From assembly GCA_050331395.1 (NCBI GenBank), contig JBHJGX010000058.1, positions 9,857 through 73,856 of the forward strand: 64,000 nt of DNA. The letters are read 5' to 3'. Every line of letters begins with the position of its first letter. The first letter of the stretch is position 1. This document shows, piece after piece, positions 51,326-59,876 of the stretch. The notes under the pieces are model-generated. The model did not search any database and was not told the origin of the DNA. It saw only the letters and a program-made list of their open reading frames with translations. Source of the stretch: Thermohalobaculum sp050331395 (GTDB lineage Bacteria; Pseudomonadota; Alphaproteobacteria; Rhodobacterales; Rhodobacteraceae). The position numbers and the translations under genes were made by a program.

Positions 51326-52858
51326 TCAGTCCTCCTTGGCGTAGAGTTCGTGGAAGGCGCCGCTGAAGGTCTTGCGGTCCGCCTGAAATGTGTCTGTCAA
51401 GCCGTCCGGGAGCCGATCGGCGAGGCCGCCGAGCAGGTCCGAGAGTTGGGCGAGCGGGGAGATGGCGGCCTCGAAGGCCCGGCCCACCTCGTCGTCGTCG
51501 AAGGCTTCGGCAAAGCCCTGGCGTCGGGTTGCCTTGAAGGCCTTCCGCGCCGCCGCCAGTTGCTCCTCCGGCACCGAAAGGCCCCGGCGTTCCGCCGTCA
51601 CATAGGCGCAGGCCCGCAGCATCTGGCGCAGATGCGCCTTCAGCTTGGCATAGCGCTCGACCGCCTCGTCGTAGCCGGCGGCAGTGTTCTGACCGGGCTT
51701 CGCGTGTTTCTCGAGCGCGATCAGCGGCCCGAGCTCGCGGCGGAAGCGCACCGCATTGATGATCTCGTTTTGCGCAGCGCCCATCACCTCGGAACGGAGC
51801 ACCGAAAGCGGGAAGGCGCGCACCGGGCCCCACATCCTGACGGCAATCTCGAGGCCCTTCTCCTCGGCGCCGGTCAGGAACTTCACCCGCGCCAGCGGAT
51901 CCTCGGCGAGGTCGTCGAGGGGCGTGGTCGGCTCGTCCTCGGTCGTCTCGAAGCTGCCCTGGTCCTCGGCGAGCTGCACCACGCTGTCCTCCGCGTCGAC
52001 CGGCGTCGCGCGATAGAGCCGTTGCCAGTCCTCGCCTTGGCGCAGCGCCAGCACGAGGGCGACGAAGCCCCGGTGCACGGTGCGGAACTGGCGGAAATCC
52101 TCGGCGCGGTCCGGCTCGCGGACGCCGCGGAGCCAAAAGTCGAGAATCGCGTCGTCGTCGATCACCCAGTGCCGGACCCCCGCATCCCCCTCTTCGGCGG
52201 TCGCGTCGAGGAACCCCATCAGCGTCTCGAACCGGTCGCGTTCGACCCGGCTGCGCATCATCGTGTCCAGGAGGCCGTTCACCAGCGCCGCGATTGCGTT
52301 CGACGCGGTGCGCACGGCGTCGAAGCGGTCGTGCGCCGCCTCGATCTCGGCGATATTGGCCATGACCTCGCGGCTTTTTTCGGGCGCGCTCGGGCAGGTG
52401 AGCAGGAACTCCATCAGCGCGACGAGGAGCGGCAGCCGGGCATGGGCGAGCCGGTAGCTCTCGCCGCTGCCATAGGTCAGCACGAAGGCTTTCTCCTGGC
52501 ATTCGGTCGTGTCGCCCTCGGCCGCGCGTTCGGCCAGATATGCGGCAAGGCCGCGGGCCCGGATCGGCCCGTCATAGCCATAGAGAATGTCGAGGGCGCG
52601 GCCGCGCGCGCTCAGCCGCGCCGAGAGCGAGAGCAGGTGGCTCAGCTGGAAGACGGCATCGCGCAGATCCGCGCCGCGACCGAGCAGCGCTCGCTCGAGA
52701 TAGCGGATGGTGTTGTCCGAAAAGCGGGGCAGGTCGCTGCCCGCCCGGCTCGACCAGGCACGCGCATCGCGCAGAACCTGCATCTGGTTCAGGAAGATCT
52801 CGCTGGTGCCACTGGCGGCGATGCCGGCTCGGGCGAATTGTAGCTGGATGACTTCCAT
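51326..52858 (-). CDS. Unknown 510-residue helical protein
   Basis: A large, almost entirely helical soluble protein with no signal peptide, membrane helix or nucleotide-binding motif. Notable segments are DLPRFSDNTIRYLERALLGR, ILYGYDGPIRARGLAAYLAER and an acidic loop DQGSFETTEDEPTTPLDDLAED near residue 290. First gene of a three-gene operon (510 aa, 181 aa, Lon-like protein), divergent from the FGE-like gene. GGAGGAG precedes the ATG by about 5 bp, a strong site. A scaffold or sensor role would fit, but nothing in the sequence proves it. Confidence 0.72.
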   Translation of the reverse strand: MEVIQLQFARAGIAASGTSEIFLNQMQVLRDARAWSSRAGSDLPRFSDNTIRYLERALLGRGADLRDAVFQLSHLLSLSARLSARGRALDILYGYDGPIRARGLAAYLAERAAEGDTTECQEKAFVLTYGSGESYRLAHARLPLLVALMEFLLTCPSAPEKSREVMANIAEIEAAHDRFDAVRTASNAIAALVNGLLDTMMRSRVERDRFETLMGFLDATAEEGDAGVRHWVIDDDAILDFWLRGVREPDRAEDFRQFRTVHRGFVALVLALRQGEDWQRLYRATPVDAEDSVVQLAEDQGSFETTEDEPTTPLDDLAEDPLARVKFLTGAEEKGLEIAVRMWGPVRAFPLSVLRSEVMGAAQNEIINAVRFRRELGPLIALEKHAKPGQNTAAGYDEAVERYAKLKAHLRQMLRACAYVTAERRGLSVPEEQLAAARKAFKATRRQGFAEAFDDDEVGRAFEAAISPLAQLSDLLGGLADRLPDGLTDTFQADRKTFSGAFHELYAKED

Positions 52859-53006
52859 GATCTCCTCCGGCCGCCTTGCGCTGCGGGCCCGTCGGAGGGG
52901 GCGATGCGCCCGTCAGGCGCGAAACCGCAACCGCCTCCCGCCCCTGTGATCCTGCGGTGCGAAGGCCGGTCCGCGGTCACCTCCACGCCCCGAACCCACT
53001 GCCGCA

Positions 53007-53034
53007 TTGCAAAGAGTGGCACAATTTTTATAGT
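53007..53034 (+). promoter_or_regulatory. Promoter for the FGE-like operon
   Basis: TTGCAA (53007-53012) and TATAGT (53029-53034) are 16 bp apart, 30 bp before the ATG at 53065, inside the 206-bp divergent gap. It is the best sigma70-like match noticed in the window. Confidence 0.6.
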
Positions 53035-53064
53035 CGCGGCAAAGCCGAATTGAGAGGCGTTCCG

Positions 53065-54573
53065 ATGTATCCCTTCCACGCCGGTCGTCCCATCTGCCGC
53101 AATTTTGTCCCGCAGAGGGCGCTCGCGCTCGCGATTTGTCTCTGGGCCGCGGCGCTCGATTGGGGAGCGACGGCGGATAGCCGCGATTATGAGGACGGCA
53201 TCCAGGATCTCGCCGGGCAAATATCGGACATGCTCGTGCAGCTCGACCGAGACCGCCGCGCGCCGCTCGACGTCTACGTCTTGCCGGGGCGCTCCTTCGA
53301 TGGGGTGGCGTGCGAGCCCTTCTCCAGCCAGCTCCGCGACCGCTTCAACGCGGTGATGGCCGATCGCCGGAGCCGGATGAACCTGCGTCACCTGAACTTC
53401 AGCCAAAGCCAGGGCGACAATGACGAGGGCGCGATCACACTCGAATGGAGCCGCGAATCCGCGGGCGCCGACGGCACTGTTCGGATCGAGAGCAAGCTGG
53501 CGGAGTATGCGTCGCGTGGAACGCGCCAAATCGCCCAGGTGTCGATCCGCATAACCGACATCCCCGATAGCGAGCGCGTCTGCCTGACCTATGACGACGG
53601 GGTCCGGGCCGAGTGCAACTATAACCCTGACAGCCGGCTCGACCGTGCAGTCCGCTTGCGGAGCGGGCCGGTGCGCGGCGGTCGGGCGGGGGCGATCGCC
53701 CCGGGGCAGCCTTTCGACGTGCTCGCCGCCTATGACGAGGGGGCGTCGCTCCTTCTCTCCTATGCGCTCGGCGATCCGGCCGAGACGAGCCGGATCGAGG
53801 AAGGCAAGGCGTTCTCCCGGGCGAGCGTCGATACGCTGAGGGAATGGGAGGAAAGCGGGATCTGCGAATTCGTCTCCTATGGCGATTTCGAAATCGCCGT
53901 CCCCGACCCGCTCGACCTCGGACCCTGGCCGCCGACGCCGGGGACGCCGATCCAGGATTGCAACGGCTGCCCGAAGCTCGTCGTCTTGCCGGACGGTCCG
54001 GACGGGCGCACGCTCTTGATGGCCGAGACCGAGATCACCGCGGCCCAGTGGCGGTCCTGCGTCGAGGGCGGCGGCTGCGACCGCCTCGGCCGGCCAGAAC
54101 CCGAAAGCCCGGATCACCCGGCAGCCGTCAGCTATCGCGAGGCCGAGCGCTATGCGGAATGGCTCGCCGGCGAGACGGGCAAGCCCTATCGCCTCCCGAC
54201 CGAGGCCGAGTGGGAGTTCGCCGCCTTTGCCGGCGGGAGCTCGCGGTACCCCTGGGGCGACGTGATGCCGGAGCGCAAGGTGGCCTGCCGGACCTGCGGC
54301 GGCCCGCAGCCCGCGGGGCCGGCCCGGGTCGCGACCGCAGAGGCTAGGGACAACCGCTATCGCCTTTACGATATGAACGGAAATGTCTGGGAATGGGTGA
54401 GCTGCACCGCCGGCGGCCCGGCGCCCTGTCCCGACGGTCTTCGGGTGCTCAAAGGCGGAAGCTTCGCCGACGATGCGCTCGCGCTCACGAATACAAGCCG
54501 CCATGCCGCGCCCGACACCGAAACGCACCCGGCGATCGGGTTCCGGGTCGTGCGCGACGGCGAGAACCGCTGA
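53065..54573 (+). CDS. Exported protein with degenerate FGE/SUMF1-like domain
   Basis: A 502-residue protein. A signal peptide (QRALALAICLWAAALDWGA) precedes an alpha/beta region (about 40-280) that recalls CsgG/FlgO-type domains. Residues about 295-500 form a formylglycine-generating/sulfatase-modifying fold: LMAETEITAAQWRSCVEGG, the hallmark RLPTEAEWEFAAFAGG and YPWGD, MNGNVWEWVS, KGGSFADD and IGFRVVRD. The cysteines that true FGE enzymes carry after GGS are absent, so a binding role is more likely than catalysis. Extra Cys pairs (CNGCPK, CRTCGG) suit a periplasmic location. The start has GAGAGG upstream. First gene of a plus-strand trio. Confidence 0.85.
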   Translation: MYPFHAGRPICRNFVPQRALALAICLWAAALDWGATADSRDYEDGIQDLAGQISDMLVQLDRDRRAPLDVYVLPGRSFDGVACEPFSSQLRDRFNAVMADRRSRMNLRHLNFSQSQGDNDEGAITLEWSRESAGADGTVRIESKLAEYASRGTRQIAQVSIRITDIPDSERVCLTYDDGVRAECNYNPDSRLDRAVRLRSGPVRGGRAGAIAPGQPFDVLAAYDEGASLLLSYALGDPAETSRIEEGKAFSRASVDTLREWEESGICEFVSYGDFEIAVPDPLDLGPWPPTPGTPIQDCNGCPKLVVLPDGPDGRTLLMAETEITAAQWRSCVEGGGCDRLGRPEPESPDHPAAVSYREAERYAEWLAGETGKPYRLPTEAEWEFAAFAGGSSRYPWGDVMPERKVACRTCGGPQPAGPARVATAEARDNRYRLYDMNGNVWEWVSCTAGGPAPCPDGLRVLKGGSFADDALALTNTSRHAAPDTETHPAIGFRVVRDGENR

Positions 54574-54650
54574 GACGGGCGCAGGCCGTGCCCGCCATCG
54601 TGATCTGAGATGCGCCCCGCCGGGTGCCGCGCCGAGCCAGGAGACCGAAG

Positions 54651-55661
54651 ATGACCCGATCCCTCATCGCGTTTGCCGTCGTCATCGGGATCTGCGCCAG
54701 CGCCGGAGCGGAAAGTTTGGGCGTCACGCTCGGCCGGGGCGAGACCGGCGAAGTCGCGCTTGCCGGCGAGGTGGTGGACAGGCTGGCCGCCGCAGGCATG
54801 GCGGTCGAGCCCACGGGGCCCGTGTCCGGGGCTGACGCCCTCATGGCCGCACGCTATCGCCCTGGGGTCCATCTCGCGGTCGTCCATGACGATTTGCCCG
54901 CCTATTTGCGCGCCCGCGCCGCCCGGGGCGAGCTCGATCCGGCTGCGCTCGAGACCGCCCTCGGCCCCATGCAGCGGCTGATCGCGCTGCCGCCGCTGAC
55001 CGTGCATGTCCTGGCGAAACCGGGGACGCAGAGCCTCTCGGCCCTCGATGGGGCCCGCATCGGGATCGGTCCCGCCGACAGTGCCGGTGCGGCGACCGCC
55101 GCACGCATCCTCGAACGCGCCGGGATCGCGCCCGCGACCGTGGAGACCGGGAGCCTGCCCGACGGGATCGCCGGGCTGATGATCGGCGCGCTCGACGCGC
55201 TCATCGTCGTCGACCGGCTGCCCTCGGTTGCGCTTTCGGCTGTCGTCCTGCCGGGCGATCCGATCGCGCTCGTGCCCATCGCCAACCCCGCGCTCGAGGC
55301 CGCGGGATACGTGCCGACCCTGATCGAGGCCGGGGATTATCCCTTTGCCGAGGCGAGCGTTCCAACCGTGGGCGTCGGCGTCTCGGTCGTGGCCTACGCG
55401 TATCGGAGCGCGGTCTGCGGTCGCTTGGCGCGTGCGGCCGAGGCGCTGGCGCCCCTCTCCGATCTGGCGCTGACCGACGCCTTCGCCCCGCATCCGTGCG
55501 CGACCGGAGACACACCGGCAGCGCTGCCTGCGCCCGGGGACGCGGCCAACCCGCCAACCGCCGCTGCAGCGGGCGCGGAGGGCGATACCGAAGGCGGCCC
55601 GGACGCGGATGCGGCCAAGCGGCTCTTCGACGCGATCGGCAACGTCTTCAGGTCGGATTGA
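54651..55661 (+). CDS. TAXI/PhnD-like periplasmic binding protein
   Basis: A 336-residue exported protein with signal peptide (MTRSLIAFAVVIGICASAGA) and a two-lobe solute-binding pattern: HLAVVHDDLPAYLRA, LTVHVLAKPGTQSLSALDGA, then RIGIGPADSAGAATAARIL and VVAYAYRSAVCG. This matches TAXI-type TRAP receptors, but no TRAP membrane subunits are nearby. The last 60 residues are a Pro/Ala/acidic tail ending in a short helix. AGGAGA precedes the ATG by 7 bp. It lies between the FGE-like and pseudo-caspase genes and probably acts with them as a sensor. Confidence 0.7.
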   Translation: MTRSLIAFAVVIGICASAGAESLGVTLGRGETGEVALAGEVVDRLAAAGMAVEPTGPVSGADALMAARYRPGVHLAVVHDDLPAYLRARAARGELDPAALETALGPMQRLIALPPLTVHVLAKPGTQSLSALDGARIGIGPADSAGAATAARILERAGIAPATVETGSLPDGIAGLMIGALDALIVVDRLPSVALSAVVLPGDPIALVPIANPALEAAGYVPTLIEAGDYPFAEASVPTVGVGVSVVAYAYRSAVCGRLARAAEALAPLSDLALTDAFAPHPCATGDTPAALPAPGDAANPPTAAAAGAEGDTEGGPDADAAKRLFDAIGNVFRSD

Positions 55662-55665
55662 GCCC

Positions 55666-58404
55666 GTGCGCCCGAGTGCCGTCTTTCGCGCGATGTTCCT
55701 CGGCGCGGCGCTGGTCTCGGCGCCCGTTCGCGCCGAAATCAAGGTGGAGATCTTCGCCGCGGACGGGCGCCTGATCGGGACCGAGATCTTCTATAGACCC
55801 CATGCGGCGCTGGTGCTCGGCACGCCGTCGGGCGCGGCAATCGCAGAACGTCGGGCGCTCGTCGCCTGGCTCGACACCGCGGGCGCCGATGTCGCTTATC
55901 GGGATACGGCCCTCCAGCCCGAGACGGCCGCCGATCTCCAAGACGAGGCGTTCGACTGGCTGCGCCGGACCGGGGCGCGCCGCGATGCGGGGCTCGTCGT
56001 CGTCCTCGACGGGACGGTCGTCAATCTCGGCAGCCGAACCGCGCCCGAACTTGCCCTCGAGCTTGGCGGCGATGCGCATCTGCCGCTTCGGGCCTTCGTC
56101 GAGGCGCTCGACCGGGCGCAGGCCGTCCACGCGCTCCTCGTCTTCACCCGGCCGTTGCCGGTCGGATCGCCCGACTGGCTCGATGCGGCCCCGGCACCGC
56201 CGGTGGCCTGGTTGACCCGTGACGCATCGAGGGCGGCCCGGCAGGCGCTCGTGCCGCAATCGGAGCGGATCGCCCCGGTTCCCCTCTTGGTCAGCGCGCT
56301 GAGCGCCGATCCCGAACGCTTCTACGATGCGGATCGCGTCCACGACCCGGACAGCGCCCTCACCGCCCGCGACGTGGCCGCGCTGTCCGCCAACCTGACG
56401 CTCCGCAGCTTCGGTCGCGGCGACCGGGGCGGCGAAGTGGTCCTCGCCCGGCGCGTGCTCGCGCTGCCGGGGTTCGGCCGGGAGGCACCGCATGAGGCCT
56501 ATGTCCGTGCCCGCTACGACGACCGTGGCCGGCTGCTCGATGCTTTCCTCGAGCGGTTCGGCGACGACGGCCCGTGGGGGCGTGCTGTCTCGCGGCAGAT
56601 CGCGCTTCGGCGCGAGGCCGAGACGATCCTTGCGGGCCGGTCCTGCGATGCGGGGCTCGCCTTTTTGCCGCAGGAGATCCTGACCCTGAACGCGGGCGTG
56701 GTCGGCCGGCTCGCGCCCATCCGCGATACGGGCGATCTGGCCCGCCAACTGCTCGCGGCGACCCGGCTCGCGGCTGGCCTCGGGCCCGACCGGCTCTCCG
56801 CGGTGGTGGCCGAGTGCGCCCGGGCCGATACCGACCCCCGCCGACGGCCGGAGCGGGCGCTCCGCCTCGCCCTCGTCTCCGAAGACCCGGCCGGCGCCAT
56901 CGCCCTCGCGGCTGAGGGGCTGTCGGCACCGCAAAACACCGTCGCTGCGGCCATCCTCGGCGGTCTCGCGCTGTTGTCAGAAGACACGCGCCGCACCGAA
57001 GCGGATCCCGTGCTCGAGACGCTCCGCCGGACAGCGGTCGACGGCCATCCGGGCGCGCGTCTCGTCCTCGCGCTCCATCACCTCGACGGGCGCCATCTCG
57101 CCGAGGATCGCGCCCGGGCAATGGCGCTTTTGGCCGATGCGGCCGAGGCTGGGGCACCGATCGCCGACGCGCTCTATGCGGCTGCCATGCTCAGCCGAGA
57201 GGCGCCGTTCCGCGACTGGCGGGCAGGCCTCGCCGAGGCGCGCCGCACGGCCGTCGCCAGCTACCTGCGCGCCCGGACCGCGGGCGTCGAGATCGACGAC
57301 CGGATCGTCGAGCCGCGGATGGTCGACGAAGAAATGCTGCTCGCCTGCACCGCCGCGCTCGATGGGTTTGTCCCGGATACCGCGGTGGCAATCGACCGAA
57401 TTGGGAGCCTCGCGGATTTCGCGCGGATTTTCGCCGATCCCCGCGCCGCGCTCGAGACGGCCCTCGGCGAGACCGATCCCGCCGCCGTCCGGTCCGCCTG
57501 TGCCGAACTGCCGGATCCGAGCCGGCTGCCGGTGAGGCTCGCCGCCGTCCGTGACGGGCTCGAACTCAAACTCGCCGCGCTTGCGCTGATCGAGGGCGAT
57601 CTGCGGGCGGCCGAGACGCGGCTTGCCGCGCTCTCTGAGGAGAACGGAACGGCCGCGCTTCTCTCGGCGCTTCTCGCGGATCGTGCGGGTCCGGCCGCGC
57701 GCCGATCGGCCTTGGCGAGGGCGGCGGAGCTCGGGGTCGAGACCGCGGCGGTCGCCTTGGCCCTGCAAGATCTCGAAAGTGCCGCCGGGGCTGATCGCGA
57801 AGCCGGACGCGTGCGCCTCCGCCGCCTGGCCGCGAGGGGGCTGCCGCTCGCCGAGACGCTCCTCGCCGCCGATCTCGTCGACCGCGCCCCGTCGATGGAC
57901 CGTCGCGGCGACCGGAACGGCGCGGATAAGGCACTTTTCGAAGCCTTGCTGCTTTTCGTCTCGGCGCGCAATCTGGGCTTCGGCGGGGACCAAAGCCAGG
58001 GGATCGACTGGCGAACGGCGGCGGAAGTGATCGCCGCGCGGATGCCGCGGGCCTTCGGGGTTACCCTTGTCGATCTGACGGCGGAGCATCGGGAGGTGTT
58101 GCCGGGGCTTCCTGCCTCCGCGTCGGGCGCGCTGGTGCTTGGAACTGCGCCCGAGGGGGGCGCTGCCGGCGTGCTGGTCCCCGGCGATGTGATCTTGGCG
58201 ATCGGTGCGGGCCAGCAGCGCGAGGTCGCCGGTGCGGACTCGGCGAGCATATCGCTGGGACGCGCCCTCCTGGCGGCGGTGGTAAAAGGCTCGGGCGCGA
58301 TCGATCTCAGCATCCACGCGGCGTCCACGGGGCGGACGGAGCAGAGGCGCTTGCCCGTCCCGAATTGGGCGGGCGAGATCCCCGTGCCGGTCGGGCTCCG
58401 CTGA
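55666..58404 (+). CDS. Exported caspase-like / helical repeat / PDZ-like protein
   Basis: A 912-residue protein starting at a GTG 4 bp after the previous stop (an ATG at 55693 is an alternative); a signal peptide ends near PVRAE. Residues about 25-240 look like a degenerate caspase-type (C14) domain: HAALVLGTPS at the strand where caspases have the nucleotide-like IGNxxY, and VHALLVFTRPLPVGS where they have the catalytic DACR, so His/Cys are missing. The middle (about 250-780) is alanine/leucine-rich helical, Sel1/TPR-like (GARLVLALHHLDGRHLAED). The last 110 residues are PDZ-like (FGVTLVDLTAEHRE, VLVPGDVILAIGAG). Probably periplasmic. Its function is unknown. Confidence 0.68.
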   Translation: MRPSAVFRAMFLGAALVSAPVRAEIKVEIFAADGRLIGTEIFYRPHAALVLGTPSGAAIAERRALVAWLDTAGADVAYRDTALQPETAADLQDEAFDWLRRTGARRDAGLVVVLDGTVVNLGSRTAPELALELGGDAHLPLRAFVEALDRAQAVHALLVFTRPLPVGSPDWLDAAPAPPVAWLTRDASRAARQALVPQSERIAPVPLLVSALSADPERFYDADRVHDPDSALTARDVAALSANLTLRSFGRGDRGGEVVLARRVLALPGFGREAPHEAYVRARYDDRGRLLDAFLERFGDDGPWGRAVSRQIALRREAETILAGRSCDAGLAFLPQEILTLNAGVVGRLAPIRDTGDLARQLLAATRLAAGLGPDRLSAVVAECARADTDPRRRPERALRLALVSEDPAGAIALAAEGLSAPQNTVAAAILGGLALLSEDTRRTEADPVLETLRRTAVDGHPGARLVLALHHLDGRHLAEDRARAMALLADAAEAGAPIADALYAAAMLSREAPFRDWRAGLAEARRTAVASYLRARTAGVEIDDRIVEPRMVDEEMLLACTAALDGFVPDTAVAIDRIGSLADFARIFADPRAALETALGETDPAAVRSACAELPDPSRLPVRLAAVRDGLELKLAALALIEGDLRAAETRLAALSEENGTAALLSALLADRAGPAARRSALARAAELGVETAAVALALQDLESAAGADREAGRVRLRRLAARGLPLAETLLAADLVDRAPSMDRRGDRNGADKALFEALLLFVSARNLGFGGDQSQGIDWRTAAEVIAARMPRAFGVTLVDLTAEHREVLPGLPASASGALVLGTAPEGGAAGVLVPGDVILAIGAGQQREVAGADSASISLGRALLAAVVKGSGAIDLSIHAASTGRTEQRRLPVPNWAGEIPVPVGLR

Positions 58405-58427
58405 CGTCCCTCGTCGCCCCGGCTCCC

Positions 58428-58910
58428 TTACCAGGCGAAGACGGGGCCGCAGAGGCATGTCGGCGGCAGCCGCGCGGGGGCATAGACGGGCGCCCCGGTC
58501 GCGAAGCCAAGGCGCGTGCCCCGCGGCGGGAACCGATCGCTGTCGTCGACAAGCGGCGCGGTGGCGGCCATCCGGCTCTCGAGCGTCGGCAGCACGGCGA
58601 AATCGTCGATGCGGGCACGGAGACGGGTGATCCGGTCGGCCGGCAGACTGCGGAGCTCCGCCGCCGGCGCGGCCTCGATCGGCATGGCGTGGGGTTCGAG
58701 GATCGGCGCGCGGGCCGAGGCGGGTTTGAGGATCGGCGCCGGCAGAGCGGCGTCGGTCTCGGACGATGCCGCCGTCGCGGGTTCTGCGTCCGCGACCGGC
58801 GCGAGTGTGCCCCAGAGCGATACGGGCGCCTCGGCGGTGGCGGCAGTGCCGAGGGCGGCGAGGACGAGCGCAAGGCCCGTGGCGATTATCGGACGGCGGA
58901 TCGAGGTCAT
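58428..58910 (-). CDS. Exported protein of unknown function
   Basis: A 160-residue protein with signal peptide (PIIATGLALVLAALGTAATA), a disordered Ala/Pro/Glu-rich stretch of about 70 residues, and a compact end with RITRLRARIDDFAVLP and GTRLGFATGAPVYAP, closing PTCLCGPVFAW with a CxC. It converges with the pseudo-caspase gene (23-bp gap). The start at 58910 gives a clean signal peptide; the 39 codons upstream are not needed. Not a recognised family; possibly part of the envelope cluster. Confidence 0.6.
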   Translation of the reverse strand: MTSIRRPIIATGLALVLAALGTAATAEAPVSLWGTLAPVADAEPATAASSETDAALPAPILKPASARAPILEPHAMPIEAAPAAELRSLPADRITRLRARIDDFAVLPTLESRMAATAPLVDDSDRFPPRGTRLGFATGAPVYAPARLPPTCLCGPVFAW

Positions 58911-59141
58911 CTGTTCGGTCTCCCAAGCTACGCGGGCGGGCGCTCTCGGCCCTGTCGGAACCCGCGATATCCGTGCCAAGGAGCGATTTGAGGCCGGGGC
59001 TGGCGCTTCGGCCTGCCCTCTTGTCAACGGCGCGGAAATCGGGGTAATGCCTGCGCCTCATTCGACCGGCCGGCCGGGATGGGCTGCCGTGGCGGTCGCC
59101 GATGCCCATGCGCGGGGACCCTCCCGCGAAAGGAGAGCGAA

Positions 59142-59339
59142 ATGCCCAAGATGAAGACCAAATCGGGGGCGAAGAAGCGGTTCAAGGTGACCGCTTCCGG
59201 CCGCGTGAAAGTCCAGCAGGCCGGTAAACGGCACGGCATGATCAAACGCACGCCCAAATTCATCCGCAATGCGCGCGGTACGACCGTCCTCAAAAAGCCG
59301 GACGAGCGGATCGTGAAGCAGTTTCTGCCCTACGCATAA
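59142..59339 (+). CDS. rpmI: 50S ribosomal protein L35
   Basis: A 65-residue ribosomal protein with the complete family pattern: MPKMKTKSGAKKRF, RVKVQQAGKRHGMIKRTPK and ending VKQFLPYA. AAGGAG lies 7 bp before the ATG. It is followed by rplT after 12 bp. infC, often upstream, is not present within the 231-bp gap. Confidence 0.98.
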   Translation: MPKMKTKSGAKKRFKVTASGRVKVQQAGKRHGMIKRTPKFIRNARGTTVLKKPDERIVKQFLPYA

Positions 59340-59351
59340 GGAGATCGCCCC

Positions 59352-59714
59352 ATGCCACGCGTAAAAGGCGGAACGGTTACCCACGCCCGCCACCGCAAGG
59401 TGGTGAAGGCCGCCAAAGGTCATTACGGCGCGCGGAGCCGCAACTTCCGCACGGCGAAACAGTCGGTCGATAAGGCGCTCCAGTACCAGACGCGGGACCG
59501 GAAAGTCCGCAAGCGGACGTTCCGTGCGCTTTGGATCCAGCGTATCAACGCGGCTGTCCGCGCCTATGATGCTGAAATGAGCTATTCGCGCTTTATCGAC
59601 GGGCTCGCGAAATCCGGCATCGAAGTCGACCGCAAAGTGCTGGCCGATCTCGCGGTGCACGATGTGGCCGGGTTCAACGCGGTTGTCGACCGCGCCAAAG
59701 CGGCATTGGCTTGA
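59352..59714 (+). CDS. rplT: 50S ribosomal protein L20
   Basis: A 120-residue ribosomal protein that binds 23S rRNA early in assembly. It opens MPRVKGGTVTHARHRKVV and contains AKGHYGARSRNFRTAKQSVD, RDRKVRKRTFRALWIQRINA and SYSRFIDGLAKSGIEVDRK. L20 autoregulates rpmI-rplT in some bacteria; no control stem was identified here. The ribosome site AAGGAGA is just after the rpmI stop. Confidence 0.98.
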   Translation: MPRVKGGTVTHARHRKVVKAAKGHYGARSRNFRTAKQSVDKALQYQTRDRKVRKRTFRALWIQRINAAVRAYDAEMSYSRFIDGLAKSGIEVDRKVLADLAVHDVAGFNAVVDRAKAALA

Positions 59715-59724
59715 GGAGGGACGG

Positions 59725-59850
59725 ATGAAGGTCAAAAGCTCGCTTCGGTCACTCAAGAAGCGCCACGCGGCCTGCCAGGTCGTGAAGCGCCGCGGCCGGG
59801 TCTATGTGATCAACAAGGTCCAGAAAAAGTTCAAAGCCCGCCAGGGCTGA
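59725..59850 (+). CDS. rpmJ: 50S ribosomal protein L36
   Basis: A 41-residue protein of the long L36 group: MKVKSSLRSLKKRHAACQVV, then RRGRVYVINKVQKKFKARQG. It has one cysteine only, so it is the zinc-independent form. GGAGG precedes the ATG by 7 bp. It follows rplT by 10 bp, so it is likely in the same transcript. This is an unusual place for rpmJ, since pheS is the usual gene after rplT. Confidence 0.95.
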   Translation: MKVKSSLRSLKKRHAACQVVKRRGRVYVINKVQKKFKARQG

Positions 59851-59876
59851 GACCCGGGCGGCGTCGGCGGCCGAGG

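Noticed and set aside
54651..55661. Functional TRAP transporter
   Set aside because: Only the binding protein is found; no DctQ/DctM-like membrane subunits are in the window.
46492..58910. Reading the cluster as a classical phage-defence island
   Set aside because: No nuclease, toxin, helicase or NTPase effector is present, and most products are exported. The envelope interpretation fits better.
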